The notes under the pieces are model-generated. The model made no database searches. It was not told the DNA's origin and was given only the letters and a program-made list of their open reading frames with translations. From Flavobacteriales bacterium UBA6057 (GTDB lineage: Bacteria > Bacteroidota > Bacteroidia > Flavobacteriales_G > Salibacteraceae): a stretch of DNA of 64,000 bases. Shown here in pieces: positions 1-7,711 of this stretch. The position numbers and the translations under genes are program-made. Position 1 is the stretch's first letter. The number at the start of each line of letters is the position of its first letter. The stretch lies in contig DIYJ01000006.1 in NCBI GenBank assembly GCA_002428995.1, positions 248,001 through 312,000 on the forward strand. The letters run 5' to 3'.

Positions 1-221
1 TCAAGCATCGCGGAGACGCGTTGCTCGCCCCCGTTACCCGCATCAGCGGAGTAGAGCGAACACGCACCGATCTTGCTGCGGCAGAAGTAAAGGAGCTTGT
101 AGGTGGCTACTACACCATTACTGTAGAAAACCTTGAAAAGGCCATTGAGGTCGCTCAGGATTATCCTGACTACGATCTTGGCGGCTATGTAGAGGTACGC
201 GAGGTGATGGTGTTCGAATAG
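1..221 (+). CDS. YciI-like (YCII-related) protein, 3' part only
   Basis: The reading frame is open from the left window edge (first full codon at 3) to the TAG at 219-221, so the N-terminus lies outside the window. The visible ~72 residues include a G-G-Y-Y-T-I segment and an E-N-L-E-K-A-I-E-V-A helix, followed by a short strand rich in E and V. This is typical of the C-terminal half of YCII/DGPF-domain proteins, small ferredoxin-like-fold proteins of unclear reaction. The TAG overlaps the GTG start of the downstream sigma factor by one base (TAGTG), so the two are probably translationally coupled. YciI-like genes beside this type of sigma factor are a recurring pair in bacteria. The internal TTG at 21 is unlikely to be the true start because the frame continues upstream. 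Confidence 0.75.
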   Translation, partial: KHRGDALLAPVTRISGVERTRTDLAAAEVKELVGGYYTITVENLEKAIEVAQDYPDYDLGGYVEVREVMVFE

Positions 222-1462
222 TGACCAAGCCTAAAATGATAGACCATCTTTTCCGTCATCAGTACGGAAAGATGGTCTCTATCCTGACCCGAATTTTTGG
301 ACTGGCTCATCTTCAGTTGATTGAAGATGCTGTGCAGGACACTTTTGTGATGGCCATGAAGACCTGGCGGGAAGGCGTTCCTGAGAATCCCGAGGCATGG
401 CTTACAAAAGCGGCAAAGAACCGCGTGCTCGATCTTTTCAGAAAGATCAATGCAGACCAGGAACGGGAAGGTAAGTGGGTGAGTGGTCCGGCCACCATTG
501 CCCTGAATGAGCTTTTCCTCGATAGCGAAATTGTGGACAGTCAGTTGAGGATGATTTTTGCAGCCTGCAATCCTGCTTTAAAGCCTCAGGATCAAATTGC
601 TTTTGCTCTCAAAACGATTTCGGGATTCAGCGCTCAGGAAATTGCTTCAGCGCTCTTGCTGAAGGAAGAAACCGTGAAGAAGCGTCTGGTCAGAGCTCGG
701 AAGGTCATCGCTTCTGAAAACATCGTGTTTGAGATTCCTACAGGGCCAAGTTTACCAGAGAGATTGCACCGCGTGATGGAGGTGATTTACCTGATCTTCA
801 ATGAAGGTTTTCACAGCAATCGTCAAGAAGCCCTCATCCGCGAAGAGCTTTGCGGAGAAGCGCTGCGGCTCTGCAAACTATTGCTGACCAATGAACACAC
901 CGCCACTGGCGATGCTCAGGCGCTCTTTGCACTGTTTTGCTTTCATTCTGCACGCCTGCGCAGCAAGGTGAACGAACAGGGGCAAGTCTTAAGCCTGAAA
1001 GAACAGGACCGCTCCTTGTGGTACGCCCCATTGATTAGTGTGGGTTACCACGCACTTCAAAAGGCTGTCCAAAGCCCTTTTGGTATCTATCACTTTGAGG
1101 CCGCCATTGCCGCTGAGCACGTAATGGCCGAGAGCTATGAAGACACCAACTGGAAGCAGATATTGCGACACTACGAGCAACTCGACATTCTGCATCCCTC
1201 TACCTTCAACAAGCTTAACCTGGCGACCGTACATCTGCAATTGAATGATTTTGAAGCCGCCCGATCGCTGCTCGAAGCCATTGAACCCGAGAGCCTTGAA
1301 CAACGTGCTTACTTGTATCATGGGCTGTGGGCCGAATACTTCCTTCGCATGCACCTAAAGAAAGAAGGGCTGGCAGCCATGGAAGAAGCCCTGGCTAAGG
1401 TGAGGAACAAAGCTGAGCGCGAGTTCCTGGAAAGGAAGAAGGATAAGCTGGAACAGCTTTAA
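221..1462 (+). CDS. RNA polymerase ECF-type sigma factor (SigI-like, DUF6596 family)
   Basis: This 413-residue protein has a sigma-70 region 2 near residues 8-75 (AEDAVQDTF-like segment, here IEDAVQDTFVMAM) and a region 4 helix-turn-helix near 105-160 (SGFSAQEIASALLLKEETVKKRL). A long C-terminal extension of ~240 residues follows, with an N-E-G-F motif and TPR-like helices. That is the architecture of the long ECF group with a DUF6596 domain and no separate anti-sigma factor. The GTG start at 221 overlaps the stop of the YciI-like gene, indicating an operon. It should direct RNA polymerase to its own regulon, and the C-terminal extension is thought to regulate activity. What it senses cannot be read from the sequence. 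The first REP-like arm begins at the base after its TAA. Confidence 0.9.
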   Translation: MTKPKMIDHLFRHQYGKMVSILTRIFGLAHLQLIEDAVQDTFVMAMKTWREGVPENPEAWLTKAAKNRVLDLFRKINADQEREGKWVSGPATIALNELFLDSEIVDSQLRMIFAACNPALKPQDQIAFALKTISGFSAQEIASALLLKEETVKKRLVRARKVIASENIVFEIPTGPSLPERLHRVMEVIYLIFNEGFHSNRQEALIREELCGEALRLCKLLLTNEHTATGDAQALFALFCFHSARLRSKVNEQGQVLSLKEQDRSLWYAPLISVGYHALQKAVQSPFGIYHFEAAIAAEHVMAESYEDTNWKQILRHYEQLDILHPSTFNKLNLATVHLQLNDFEAARSLLEAIEPESLEQRAYLYHGLWAEYFLRMHLKKEGLAAMEEALAKVRNKAEREFLERKKDKLEQL

Positions 1463-1643
1463 CCGTTCTCGATACATCCCGATTTACATCGGGACACTCG
1501 AACTGACATATGGCTACGGACAGGGTTGGTGTCACACGCTTCTAGTCATTCTTAAACAAAGCCAAACCCCAAAAACACCTCTGGAGTGGAGTACCATGTC
1601 AGTTCGAGTGTCCCAAGCTCAGCTTGGGATGTATCGAGAACGG
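1463..1643. repeat. REPIN-like element A: inverted pair of REP-like arms
   Basis: Left arm 1463-1509 and right arm 1596-1643 are inverted copies. Read outward-in, both run CCGTTCTCGATAC, an inner hairpin, then ACTCGAACTGACAT. The inner hairpins differ but each pairs perfectly: TCCCGAT-TTAC-ATCGGGA on the left, and TCCCAAGC-TGA-GCTTGGGA on the right (as reverse complement). The 86-bp core between the arms shows no coding potential and does not resemble the core of element B. The element starts at the base after the sigma-factor stop codon and ends 45 bp before the GIY-YIG start. The whole could form a long cruciform with two side hairpins. Confidence 0.9.
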
Positions 1644-1688
1644 TTCATTACATCACGCTAAATACAGATTCACTAGCTTCATATCCAC

Positions 1689-1985
1689 GTGTCCTACTAC
1701 GTTTATATTCTTGAATGCGCTGACGGGAATCTATACACGGGCGTAACCAACAACCTGAAGCGAAGATTTCAAGAGCATCAAGAAGGCCGAAACCCTGGCA
1801 GTTACACCAGCGTTCGAAGGCCGTTGGAATTGAAATGGTTCGGAGAGTTCACTGATGTTAAAGAAGCAATCGCTAAGGAAAAGCAGATCAAACGGTGGTC
1901 TTGGGCAAAAAAGAGAGCTCTTATGAATAGCGATTGGAAAGAGCTTGCTCAGCGATCAAAGAAGAGATTCGGAGGGAAGGAGTAG
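1689..1985 (+). CDS. Small GIY-YIG nuclease-domain protein
   Basis: This is a 98-residue single-domain GIY-YIG endonuclease. The two signature halves are Y-V-Y-I-L at residues 4-8 and L-Y-T-G-V-T at 15-20, followed by the catalytic-type R (N-L-K-R-R-F-Q-E-H). A glutamate lies in the A-K-E-K-Q-I-K-R-W segment near residue 64, and the tail is Lys/Arg-rich. It belongs to the short UvrC-N-like class (YhbQ/UPF0213 relatives), which cuts one DNA strand using a metal ion. The GTG start at 1689 is supported by the family N-terminus; no Shine-Dalgarno is evident. It lies 45 bp after REP-like element A, and its stop codon is followed directly by element B. That makes it the candidate processing enzyme for these elements. 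Confidence 0.9.
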   Translation: MSYYVYILECADGNLYTGVTNNLKRRFQEHQEGRNPGSYTSVRRPLELKWFGEFTDVKEAIAKEKQIKRWSWAKKRALMNSDWKELAQRSKKRFGGKE

Positions 1986-2160
1986 CCGTTCTCGATACAT
2001 CCCGATTTGCATCGGGACACTCGAACTGACATGCGGTCATGGATGTAGTTGGGTTTTTACTAGCACGTATTCATCGATAAAACCGGAGTCTGCTGCTCCA
2101 GACCAGAGTGCTGTGTCAGTTCGAGTGTCTTAAGCAAAGCTTAAGACGTATCGAGAACGG
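1986..2160. repeat. REPIN-like element B: inverted pair of REP-like arms
   Basis: Left arm 1986-2032 is identical to the left arm of element A except for one loop base (TTGC instead of TTAC). Right arm 2114-2160 is its inverted partner, with the inner hairpin changed to GTCTTAAGC-TTT-GCTTAAGAC; every change is compensated on the other strand. The core (2033-2113, 81 bp) differs from that of element A and carries its own small hairpin GTCTG-CTGCTC-CAGAC. The element starts at the base after the GIY-YIG stop codon and ends 107 bp before the DUF2911 gene. It could also end transcription of the nuclease gene. Confidence 0.9.
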
Positions 2161-2267
2161 TTCACCTCCGGTCAACGAATTCACTGTTCATGAACATGAA
2201 GTGATAGTTTACCCGTGCTTGTTCGTCTAGTTTGCATAACTAGTATTCAAATCAAAAACCACTGATC

Positions 2268-3356
2268 ATGTTCACTCAAACACTACAGATCAGGATGCTC
2301 ACGCTTTTATCGCTTTTGAGCATCCCCATGGCATTCTTTGCTCAATCTATCACCACACCGAGGGCCGCAAGCCCTGCTGCCTCAATGACACAAACGGTGG
2401 GTATTTCCACCATTACCGTGGATTATTCACGCCCCTCTGTCAATGAGCGGGAGATTTGGGGGAGACTCGTCCGCTATGGCTGGAATGTTCAAGGTTTTGG
2501 AGCAGGAAACGAAGCCCCGTGGCGATCAGGCGCTAACGAAAACTCTGTTTTGACACTCAGCCATGATGCCATAGTTGAAGGAAAAAAAGTACCAGCCGGA
2601 AGCTATGGATTGTTCTTCGTCATCAATGAGGATAATACCGGTGAAGTCATATTGAGCAAAAACCACCGCTCATGGGGAAGCTATTGGTACGATCCTGCGG
2701 AGGACGTTATGCGCGCTGATATTAGCATTCGGGAACACACATTTACAGAACGCCTCACTTATGATGTGACCAACATCAGCAGGACTTCCGGTGAGTTGGT
2801 TCTCAATTGGGAGAAAAAGCAGTTCCCGGTAAAGATTGAATTTGACGTAGACGCCATCGTTGCTGCGAATGCTGCTGAAGAGCTCAAAGGCCCAACCGGC
2901 TTTAGCTGGCAAGGGTTCAACAGCGCAGCCGCCTATTTGCTACAAAACAATCATAACCTGGAGCAAGCACTGGCCTGGTCCGAGACGGCCGTTGCACAAA
3001 ACAACAGTTTTTCAACGCTAAGGGTAAAAGCCGGGATTCTGACAGCAATGGGTAAGGAAGCTGAAGGAAGCAAAATCATGGATGAAGCGATTGTAGATGC
3101 TACAGAGGCGGAAATGAATGCTTACGGCTACCAACTGATCAATGCTGGGAACACCAAGCGCGCGATAGAAATCATGCAGATGAATACCAAACGTCACCCT
3201 AAAAGTGCCAATGCGTGGGACAGCCTGGGAGAGGCTTACGTAATGGCAAAGGAGAAAGACAAGGCCGTGAAAAGCTTCAAGAAATCATTGAGCTTAAATC
3301 CTGCACCCAATGTGAAGGCCAATTCAGAGAGGTACTTGAAGCAGTTGGAAGGCTAG
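2268..3356 (+). CDS. Secreted DUF2911 protein with TPR-like C-terminus
   Basis: This 362-residue protein starts with a signal peptide (hydrophobic LTLLSLLSIPMAFFAQ, cleavage probably after the A/Q near residue 26). A DUF2911 domain follows at about residues 35-185 (SRPSVNEREIWG, W-R-S-G-A-N-E, P-A-G-S-Y-G-L-F). The C-terminal half (~200-360) is made of TPR-like helical repeats (NAWDSLGEAYVMAKEKDKAVKSF). DUF2911 proteins are common in Bacteroidota and of unknown function; export to the periplasm is likely. The gene stands alone between REP-like element B and a strong terminator. Confidence 0.9.
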   Translation: MFTQTLQIRMLTLLSLLSIPMAFFAQSITTPRAASPAASMTQTVGISTITVDYSRPSVNEREIWGRLVRYGWNVQGFGAGNEAPWRSGANENSVLTLSHDAIVEGKKVPAGSYGLFFVINEDNTGEVILSKNHRSWGSYWYDPAEDVMRADISIREHTFTERLTYDVTNISRTSGELVLNWEKKQFPVKIEFDVDAIVAANAAEELKGPTGFSWQGFNSAAAYLLQNNHNLEQALAWSETAVAQNNSFSTLRVKAGILTAMGKEAEGSKIMDEAIVDATEAEMNAYGYQLINAGNTKRAIEIMQMNTKRHPKSANAWDSLGEAYVMAKEKDKAVKSFKKSLSLNPAPNVKANSERYLKQLEG

Positions 3357-3388
3357 GGCAGAGCCTTTATTAATCACCATCCATCAAG

Positions 3389-3420
3389 AGGCCAATCATC
3401 ATTTGATTGGCCTTTTTTGT
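3389..3420 (+). terminator. Rho-independent terminator after the DUF2911 gene
   Basis: A 10-bp stem AGGCCAATCA / TGATTGGCCT with a short loop is followed by TTTTTT on the plus strand, 33 bp after the DUF2911 stop codon. Confidence 0.85.
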
Positions 3421-3447
3421 TTCGGATACCGGATACTCCTGACAGGT

Positions 3448-4062
3448 CTACTCACCAATGCGATCGAAGCGATAACCGGCTTTTTCCGCACCCCAAACCT
3501 GTTCACCGCTATCATCAAAACCCCGGTCCCAGCTCATGACTCCCTTCTCGTCAAATTCTACCTCGGAAGTTGCATAGCTTGCACCTAGCATAGAGCTTTT
3601 GCAATCACGTTCATTTGTCGAACCCTTAAACCTGCCATCGTCCTGCTTGCGAAGGAAAACCGTGCATCCTTCTCGCTCGACCAGAATGTCTTTTCCAAGC
3701 GCGTCAAAATACTCTGGTGTTTTCCATTGCCCCACAGCCTTGTCCTGATCTTCTACACGGTATACACTACTGGCAATCGTTCCATCTTCCGCTACTTTCA
3801 CTTCATAAATACGCTGACGGTAAGGTTTGTCAGGGGTACTACTCAACGCTTGCTCCACATAAAGCCAATTTCCTTTCTCACCCTCCCAGATTGGATACAT
3901 GTGCAGGGTAATGCTGAAGTAGCTGGTGTCTTCCAGGCTTTGAGCTTCGCTGGTAAAGGAACCGGTCATGAGTTTCATCACCTCCTGTTCGAGCTCGGTT
4001 TGAGCCAGGGAGAAGGAAGTTAAAGCAAGAATCAAAAGGGTGGTGGAGGCTAGAGCTTTCAT
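3448..4062 (-). CDS. CpeT/CpcT-like secreted protein
   Basis: The protein has 204 residues from the ATG at 4062, chosen because a signal peptide (MKALASTTLLILALTSFSLA) begins there; an in-frame ATG at 4077 adds five residues. The mature part looks like the CpcT/CpeT fold: an M-T-G-S-F segment at the start, a central Y-P-I-W-E-G, L-Y-V-E-Q-A, P-Y-R-Q-R-I-Y-E core, a conserved-looking C-T-V-F-L-R, and a closing G-Y-R-F-D-R. In cyanobacteria the family attaches bilins to phycobiliproteins. Nothing here suggests phycobilisomes, so the Bacteroidota member probably binds another lipophilic ligand or has lost lyase activity. The gene is monocistronic and convergent with DUF2911. Confidence 0.75.
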   Translation of the reverse strand: MKALASTTLLILALTSFSLAQTELEQEVMKLMTGSFTSEAQSLEDTSYFSITLHMYPIWEGEKGNWLYVEQALSSTPDKPYRQRIYEVKVAEDGTIASSVYRVEDQDKAVGQWKTPEYFDALGKDILVEREGCTVFLRKQDDGRFKGSTNERDCKSSMLGASYATSEVEFDEKGVMSWDRGFDDSGEQVWGAEKAGYRFDRIGE

Positions 4063-4139
4063 GGGGTAAAGATGCACGAATCACACAAATCTTTCCAAGT
4101 CCCTATTGCAGGGAGAACCTCGAAATGCATGAGTTGAGT

Positions 4140-4619
4140 CTATCCGAGTTTTTCCTCGCAGGCAGCGAGGTCACTCTTTAACCTGTTGATCTCCTGCTTC
4201 AAAGCTTTGATCAATTCATCTTGATAGTCAGCGCTCTTGCGCAAATCTTTGACTTGCTGTTCCAGTTGTTCGATGCGCCTTTCCAGCAATTCCTTTTGCT
4301 CTCTGGATTGAATGTAGAATGCATCTCCATCTTCTACTTTGCGGATAATGCGCTCCTGCTCAATGATCTCTTCGTCTTCGAGAAACAAGACGCTCATCTT
4401 GACTTTAAAGAGTTTCGCGAGGATTTCAAGCTTGTGAAGATCCAGCATTACGTGGCTCGTTTCCCATCGGGCGTATGTGCTCTGAGTGACACCTACAGCA
4501 TCAGCGGCAACCTCTTGGGAAAGTCCAGCACGCTTTCGGGCTGCACGCATCGCTCTTTGTGCTCTGTGTGGAGGCTGATTGCTGCCCTCTTCCAATGAAT
4601 CGTTCTTACTCTCGCTCAT
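4140..4619 (-). CDS. XRE-family transcriptional regulator with coiled-coil tail
   Basis: This 159-residue protein starts at the ATG at 4619 (MSESKNDS); an upstream in-frame ATG at 4649 is possible but overlaps a probable operator. Residues ~25-80 form a Cro/CI-type helix-turn-helix (AARKRAGLSQEVAADAVGVT followed by QSTYARWE). Residues ~95-159 are a long charged coiled coil (ELLERRIEQLEQQVKDLRK), which probably dimerises the protein or binds a partner. No enzymatic effector domain is present. The gene lies alone between the CpeT-like gene and the lpd terminator, and its target is unknown. Confidence 0.88.
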   Translation of the reverse strand: MSESKNDSLEEGSNQPPHRAQRAMRAARKRAGLSQEVAADAVGVTQSTYARWETSHVMLDLHKLEILAKLFKVKMSVLFLEDEEIIEQERIIRKVEDGDAFYIQSREQKELLERRIEQLEQQVKDLRKSADYQDELIKALKQEINRLKSDLAACEEKLG

Positions 4620-4643
4620 AGACAACAAATCTATAGAGGGCAC

Positions 4644-4661
4644 GCGCATATTGTCATGCGC
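4644..4661. promoter_or_regulatory. Inverted repeat upstream of the XRE gene, possible operator
   Basis: GCGCAT and ATGCGC form perfect 6-bp half-sites separated by 6 bp, 25-42 bp upstream of the chosen start of the XRE regulator. Position and symmetry fit autoregulation; this is inference from sequence only. Confidence 0.4.
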
Positions 4662-4732
4662 TCAAGGCATACAACATGTCTCACATGGCTAAAATCGTAG
4701 ATTTTTAGAAAAACCTCTGTTTCGTCAAGGGG

Positions 4733-4763
4733 CAAAAAAAATCCCGGCACTATGGCCGGGATT
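4733..4763 (-). terminator. Rho-independent terminator of lpd
   Basis: On the minus strand AATCCCGGC-CATAGT-GCCGGGATT is followed by a run of seven or eight T, 24 bp after the lpd stop codon. Confidence 0.9.
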
Positions 4764-4786
4764 CGAAAGTCCTATGTTCAGGATTG

Positions 4787-6178
4787 CTACAGGTGGATCA
4801 CCTCACCATAAGCAGCTGCTGCCGCTTCCATGATTGCTTCGCTCATGGTTGGGTGTGGGTGAACGGTCTTGATCAATTCATGACCTGTAGTTTCCAGCTT
4901 ACGGATAGCAACGATTTCAGCGATCATTTCAGTCACGTTGTAGCCGATCATGTGTGCTCCGAGCAATTCACCATACTTAGCGTCAAAGATCAGTTTCACA
5001 AATCCATCGGTGTGGCCGGCAGCTTTTGCTTTTCCGGAAGCGGAGTAGGGGAACTTACCAACCTTCAATTCATAGCCTGCTTCTTTGGCAGCTTTCTCTG
5101 TATGCCCAACACTAGCGATCTCAGGCATGGTGTAAGTACACCCAGGGATGTTTTTGTAGTCAATGGGTTCTGGGTCCATTCCGGCCATCTTTTCCACACA
5201 GGTAATACCTTCTGCTGTGGCAACGTGTGCCAACGCCTGGCCAGGAACGCAATCACCAATAGCCCAAACACCGGGGATGTTGGTTTCATAGTATTCGTTC
5301 ACCATGATCTTGCCCTTGTCTGTAGCAACTCCAACTTCTTCAAGGCCGATGTTTTCGATGTTGGCAACCACTCCAACAGCGGAAAGCACAACATCGCAAT
5401 CGATCACTTTTTCTTCTCCCTTTTTGTTTTTGTAGGTCACCTTGCAGCCTTTGCCCTTGGTGTCTACGTTGGTCACTTCTGTAGAAGTCATCACTTCCAT
5501 GCCCATCTTCTTGAAGCTTCTGGCCAACTGCTTGCTCACTTCTTCATCTTCAACAGGAACAATCTGATCCATGTATTCGATGAGGGTCACTTCAGTTCCA
5601 ATTCCCTGATAGAAATAAGCAAACTCAGATCCAATCGCTCCTGAGCCTACCACTACCATTTTCTTAGGTTGCTTATCAAGCACCATGGCCTTTCTGTAGC
5701 CAATTACTTTTTCACCATCCTGTGGAAGGTTTGGCAACTCTCGTGAACGCGCTCCTGTAGCAACGATGATGTTCTTAGCAGAAACGTCCTTACTGGTTCC
5801 ATCCTCAGCAGTCACAGTCAGGGTGTTCGCAGACTTGAGCTTTCCTGTCCCCATGATCACTTCGATCTTGTTTTTCTTCATCAGGAACCCGATTCCCTTG
5901 CTGTTGCTGTCAGCTACCTCGCGGCTACGCTTGACCATACCACCGAAGTCAACGGAAGAATCTTTTACGTTAATTCCAAAGTCTTCAGCATGCTGGAGGT
6001 ATTGAAACACCTGAGCACTCTTCAGCAATGCCTTTGTAGGGATACAGCCCCAGTTAAGGCATATTCCTCCCAGCGCTTCCCGCTCTACAATAGCCGTTTT
6101 CATGCCCAACTGTGCAGCGCGAATAGCTGCCGCATACCCTCCAGGGCCGCTGCCCAATACTATCAGATCAAAATCCAT
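4787..6178 (-). CDS. lpdA: Dihydrolipoyl dehydrogenase (E3)
   Basis: This 463-residue flavoprotein reoxidises dihydrolipoamide in the 2-oxoacid dehydrogenase and glycine-cleavage complexes, reducing NAD+. The ATG at 6178 is chosen because the FAD dinucleotide fold starts right after it (LIVLGSGPGGYAAA, residues ~5-18). The redox-active disulfide C-L-N-W-G-C lies near residues 40-45 and is followed by I-P-T-K. The NAD-binding GSGAIGSEFA is near 175-185, the second FAD motif (VWAIGDC) near 305, and the catalytic H-P-H-P-T-M-S-E near 440. All key residues are present. The gene stands alone, as is common for a shared E3. An upstream in-frame ATG at 6253 would add 25 residues that do not match the family. 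Confidence 0.96.
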   Translation of the reverse strand: MDFDLIVLGSGPGGYAAAIRAAQLGMKTAIVEREALGGICLNWGCIPTKALLKSAQVFQYLQHAEDFGINVKDSSVDFGGMVKRSREVADSNSKGIGFLMKKNKIEVIMGTGKLKSANTLTVTAEDGTSKDVSAKNIIVATGARSRELPNLPQDGEKVIGYRKAMVLDKQPKKMVVVGSGAIGSEFAYFYQGIGTEVTLIEYMDQIVPVEDEEVSKQLARSFKKMGMEVMTSTEVTNVDTKGKGCKVTYKNKKGEEKVIDCDVVLSAVGVVANIENIGLEEVGVATDKGKIMVNEYYETNIPGVWAIGDCVPGQALAHVATAEGITCVEKMAGMDPEPIDYKNIPGCTYTMPEIASVGHTEKAAKEAGYELKVGKFPYSASGKAKAAGHTDGFVKLIFDAKYGELLGAHMIGYNVTEMIAEIVAIRKLETTGHELIKTVHPHPTMSEAIMEAAAAAYGEVIHL

Positions 6179-6390
6179 GGATGACTCGTTTTCTAATTTT
6201 TCGTGGCGCGAATTTAAGCCAACAGATAGGATTTGAACAGGGGTATTCGACAAATGAGCATCTCTTTATGACAGCCTATGATCAGAGCGATTAATCCGCT
6301 TATCATTCAAATGCCCCTCCATTCACATTCACATGTTATTATTGCTATCCATACATCAATTTTACCATCTCTAACTAATCCATACTACCT

Positions 6391-7158
6391 ATGATTTTAG
6401 AATTCAAATATCAGGAGCGTTACTCGCGAGGAGAGTTGCTGCTCCGTACCATTCTAGGATTCTTCTACTTGATTTTACCGCACGCGCTCCTGTTGGGCAT
6501 CTTCGGTATTGCTGCGGCCGTGCTGCAATTCCTGGCCTTTTGGGTTATCCTCTTCACAGGACGCTATCCCGAAAGCTGGTTTGAATTCCAGGTCAAGTAC
6601 ATGCGCTGGAATCTGAGGCTGACGGCTCGCATCTTCAATCTTGCTGACGGATATCCTGCCTTTGGCCTGAATGCTACTGATGACAACGTAACCTTCGAAG
6701 TTCCTTATCCGGAAAAGATCAGCCGTGGGCTCACCCTGGTACGTGGCCTGTTTGGATTTATCTACGTGATGATCCCACACGGAATCATTCTATCACTTCT
6801 TAATGTGGCGGTCTCTCTTCTGTCGTTCATTGCTTTTTTCGCCATCCTGTTTACTGGTAAGCACCCGAAAGGAATGTTCGACTTCGTGGTTTACTTCCTT
6901 CGCTGGAACCAGCGGGTATCGCTCTATTTGGGACACATGACGGATACTTATCCACCGTTCTCAGGCGATCCTGATCCGGCTCCTGCTACTCCTGAGGAAA
7001 CCGAAGCATCTGCACAGGAAGCTCCACAGGAACCTGAGGAGAAAAAGAATGAAGATCCAGGAAGATTCATGCCACCATCCAGCGATGACAAGCCCTCTGA
7101 TGGCGATGATAACGCGAAGGGCGATGAAACCAACAAGGACGATACTTCTAAAGAATAG
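6391..7158 (+). CDS. DUF4389 membrane protein with two internal repeats
   Basis: The 255-residue protein is built from two ~85-residue copies (residues ~3-90 and ~105-195). Each has an S-R-G start, a helix with R-x-x-L-G-F-x-Y, an L/I-P-H-G/A motif, a hydrophobic segment ending in I-L-F-T-G-(K/R)-x-P, and an R-W-N-x-R motif. This gives about four membrane segments. The tail (~200-255) is acidic, Pro-rich and low complexity, probably cytosolic and disordered. DUF4389 proteins have no known function. It is the first gene of a compact run with a DUF4870-like protein (17-bp gap) and an M48 protease, so a joint envelope role is likely. Confidence 0.85.
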   Translation: MILEFKYQERYSRGELLLRTILGFFYLILPHALLLGIFGIAAAVLQFLAFWVILFTGRYPESWFEFQVKYMRWNLRLTARIFNLADGYPAFGLNATDDNVTFEVPYPEKISRGLTLVRGLFGFIYVMIPHGIILSLLNVAVSLLSFIAFFAILFTGKHPKGMFDFVVYFLRWNQRVSLYLGHMTDTYPPFSGDPDPAPATPEETEASAQEAPQEPEEKKNEDPGRFMPPSSDDKPSDGDDNAKGDETNKDDTSKE

Positions 7159-7175
7159 CAAGCGATAAGATCAAC

Positions 7176-7709
7176 ATGATGGAGGAACCCCTTATCAATG
7201 ACGAAACGCTGAAATACCATCCACTTCCTCAGCCTGACGAAATCTCTGACCGGGAAAAGGAAGACGCGATGGGAGCATACCTGATGATGTTTGCCGCGGT
7301 GGCCGTAGCGCTACCGCTGCCCGTCATCAACCTGCTGGCTGCGATCATTTATTATTTCGTGAATCGGAGAAAGAGCCGGTTCATTCACTTTCATTCCTTG
7401 CAGAGCCTCCTGTCGCAACTCCCAACTACATTCATGAGCTGGGGATTATTGATCTGGTTTGTCAGGATCTGGATCCTCGACCTGAATGAACACAACGATT
7501 ATTTCACGGGCTACCTGATCGCGACTGTTGCAGCCAACATCATCTACTTCACCTTTAGCATCGTGGCGGCCGTTAAGGCAAGAAAGGGCAGGATGTACTA
7601 CCTCATCTTCTTCGGGAGGGTGTCTTACGAAATCGTTTTTGCCAAAAAGCGCGGGTTCACTTATCAGAATGAGCCGGTTGAGCAGATGGAGAACAAACCA
7701 CCCCGATAG
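7176..7709 (+). CDS. DUF4870-like membrane protein
   Basis: This 177-residue protein has an N-terminal soluble stretch of ~30 residues and then three or four hydrophobic segments (residues ~32-60, ~85-105, ~112-135). The motif N-R-R-K-S-R-F-I-H-F-H-S-L-Q-S at about 65-80 is the signature of DUF4870/Tic20-like small membrane proteins, where the H-x-x-Q part follows the first hairpin. Function is unknown. It sits two bases before the M48 protease start and 17 bp after DUF4389, clearly one transcription unit. Confidence 0.8.
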   Translation: MMEEPLINDETLKYHPLPQPDEISDREKEDAMGAYLMMFAAVAVALPLPVINLLAAIIYYFVNRRKSRFIHFHSLQSLLSQLPTTFMSWGLLIWFVRIWILDLNEHNDYFTGYLIATVAANIIYFTFSIVAAVKARKGRMYYLIFFGRVSYEIVFAKKRGFTYQNEPVEQMENKPPR

Positions 7710-7711
7710 AC

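Larger units (their letters stand above)
1463..2160. mobile_element. Candidate GIY-YIG/REPIN-like mobile unit
   Basis: Element A, a 98-residue GIY-YIG nuclease gene, and element B are packed into ~700 bp between a sigma-factor gene and a DUF2911 gene. The left arms of A and B differ by one base over 47 nt, so the two elements are recent copies or are kept alike. The arrangement resembles RAYT transposases flanked by REPINs. Calling it mobile is inference: no target-site duplication or empty site can be seen in one window. Confidence 0.5.

Noticed and set aside
1945..2133. Plus-strand open frame of 62 codons spanning the end of the GIY-YIG gene and element B
   Set aside because: It runs through palindromic repeat DNA and has low-complexity, non-protein-like composition; it is a by-product of the repeat.
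4784..5644. Long plus-strand frame antisense to lipoamide dehydrogenase
   Set aside because: It is Cys/His/Phe-rich, matches no family, and mirrors the codon pattern of the well-supported gene on the other strand.
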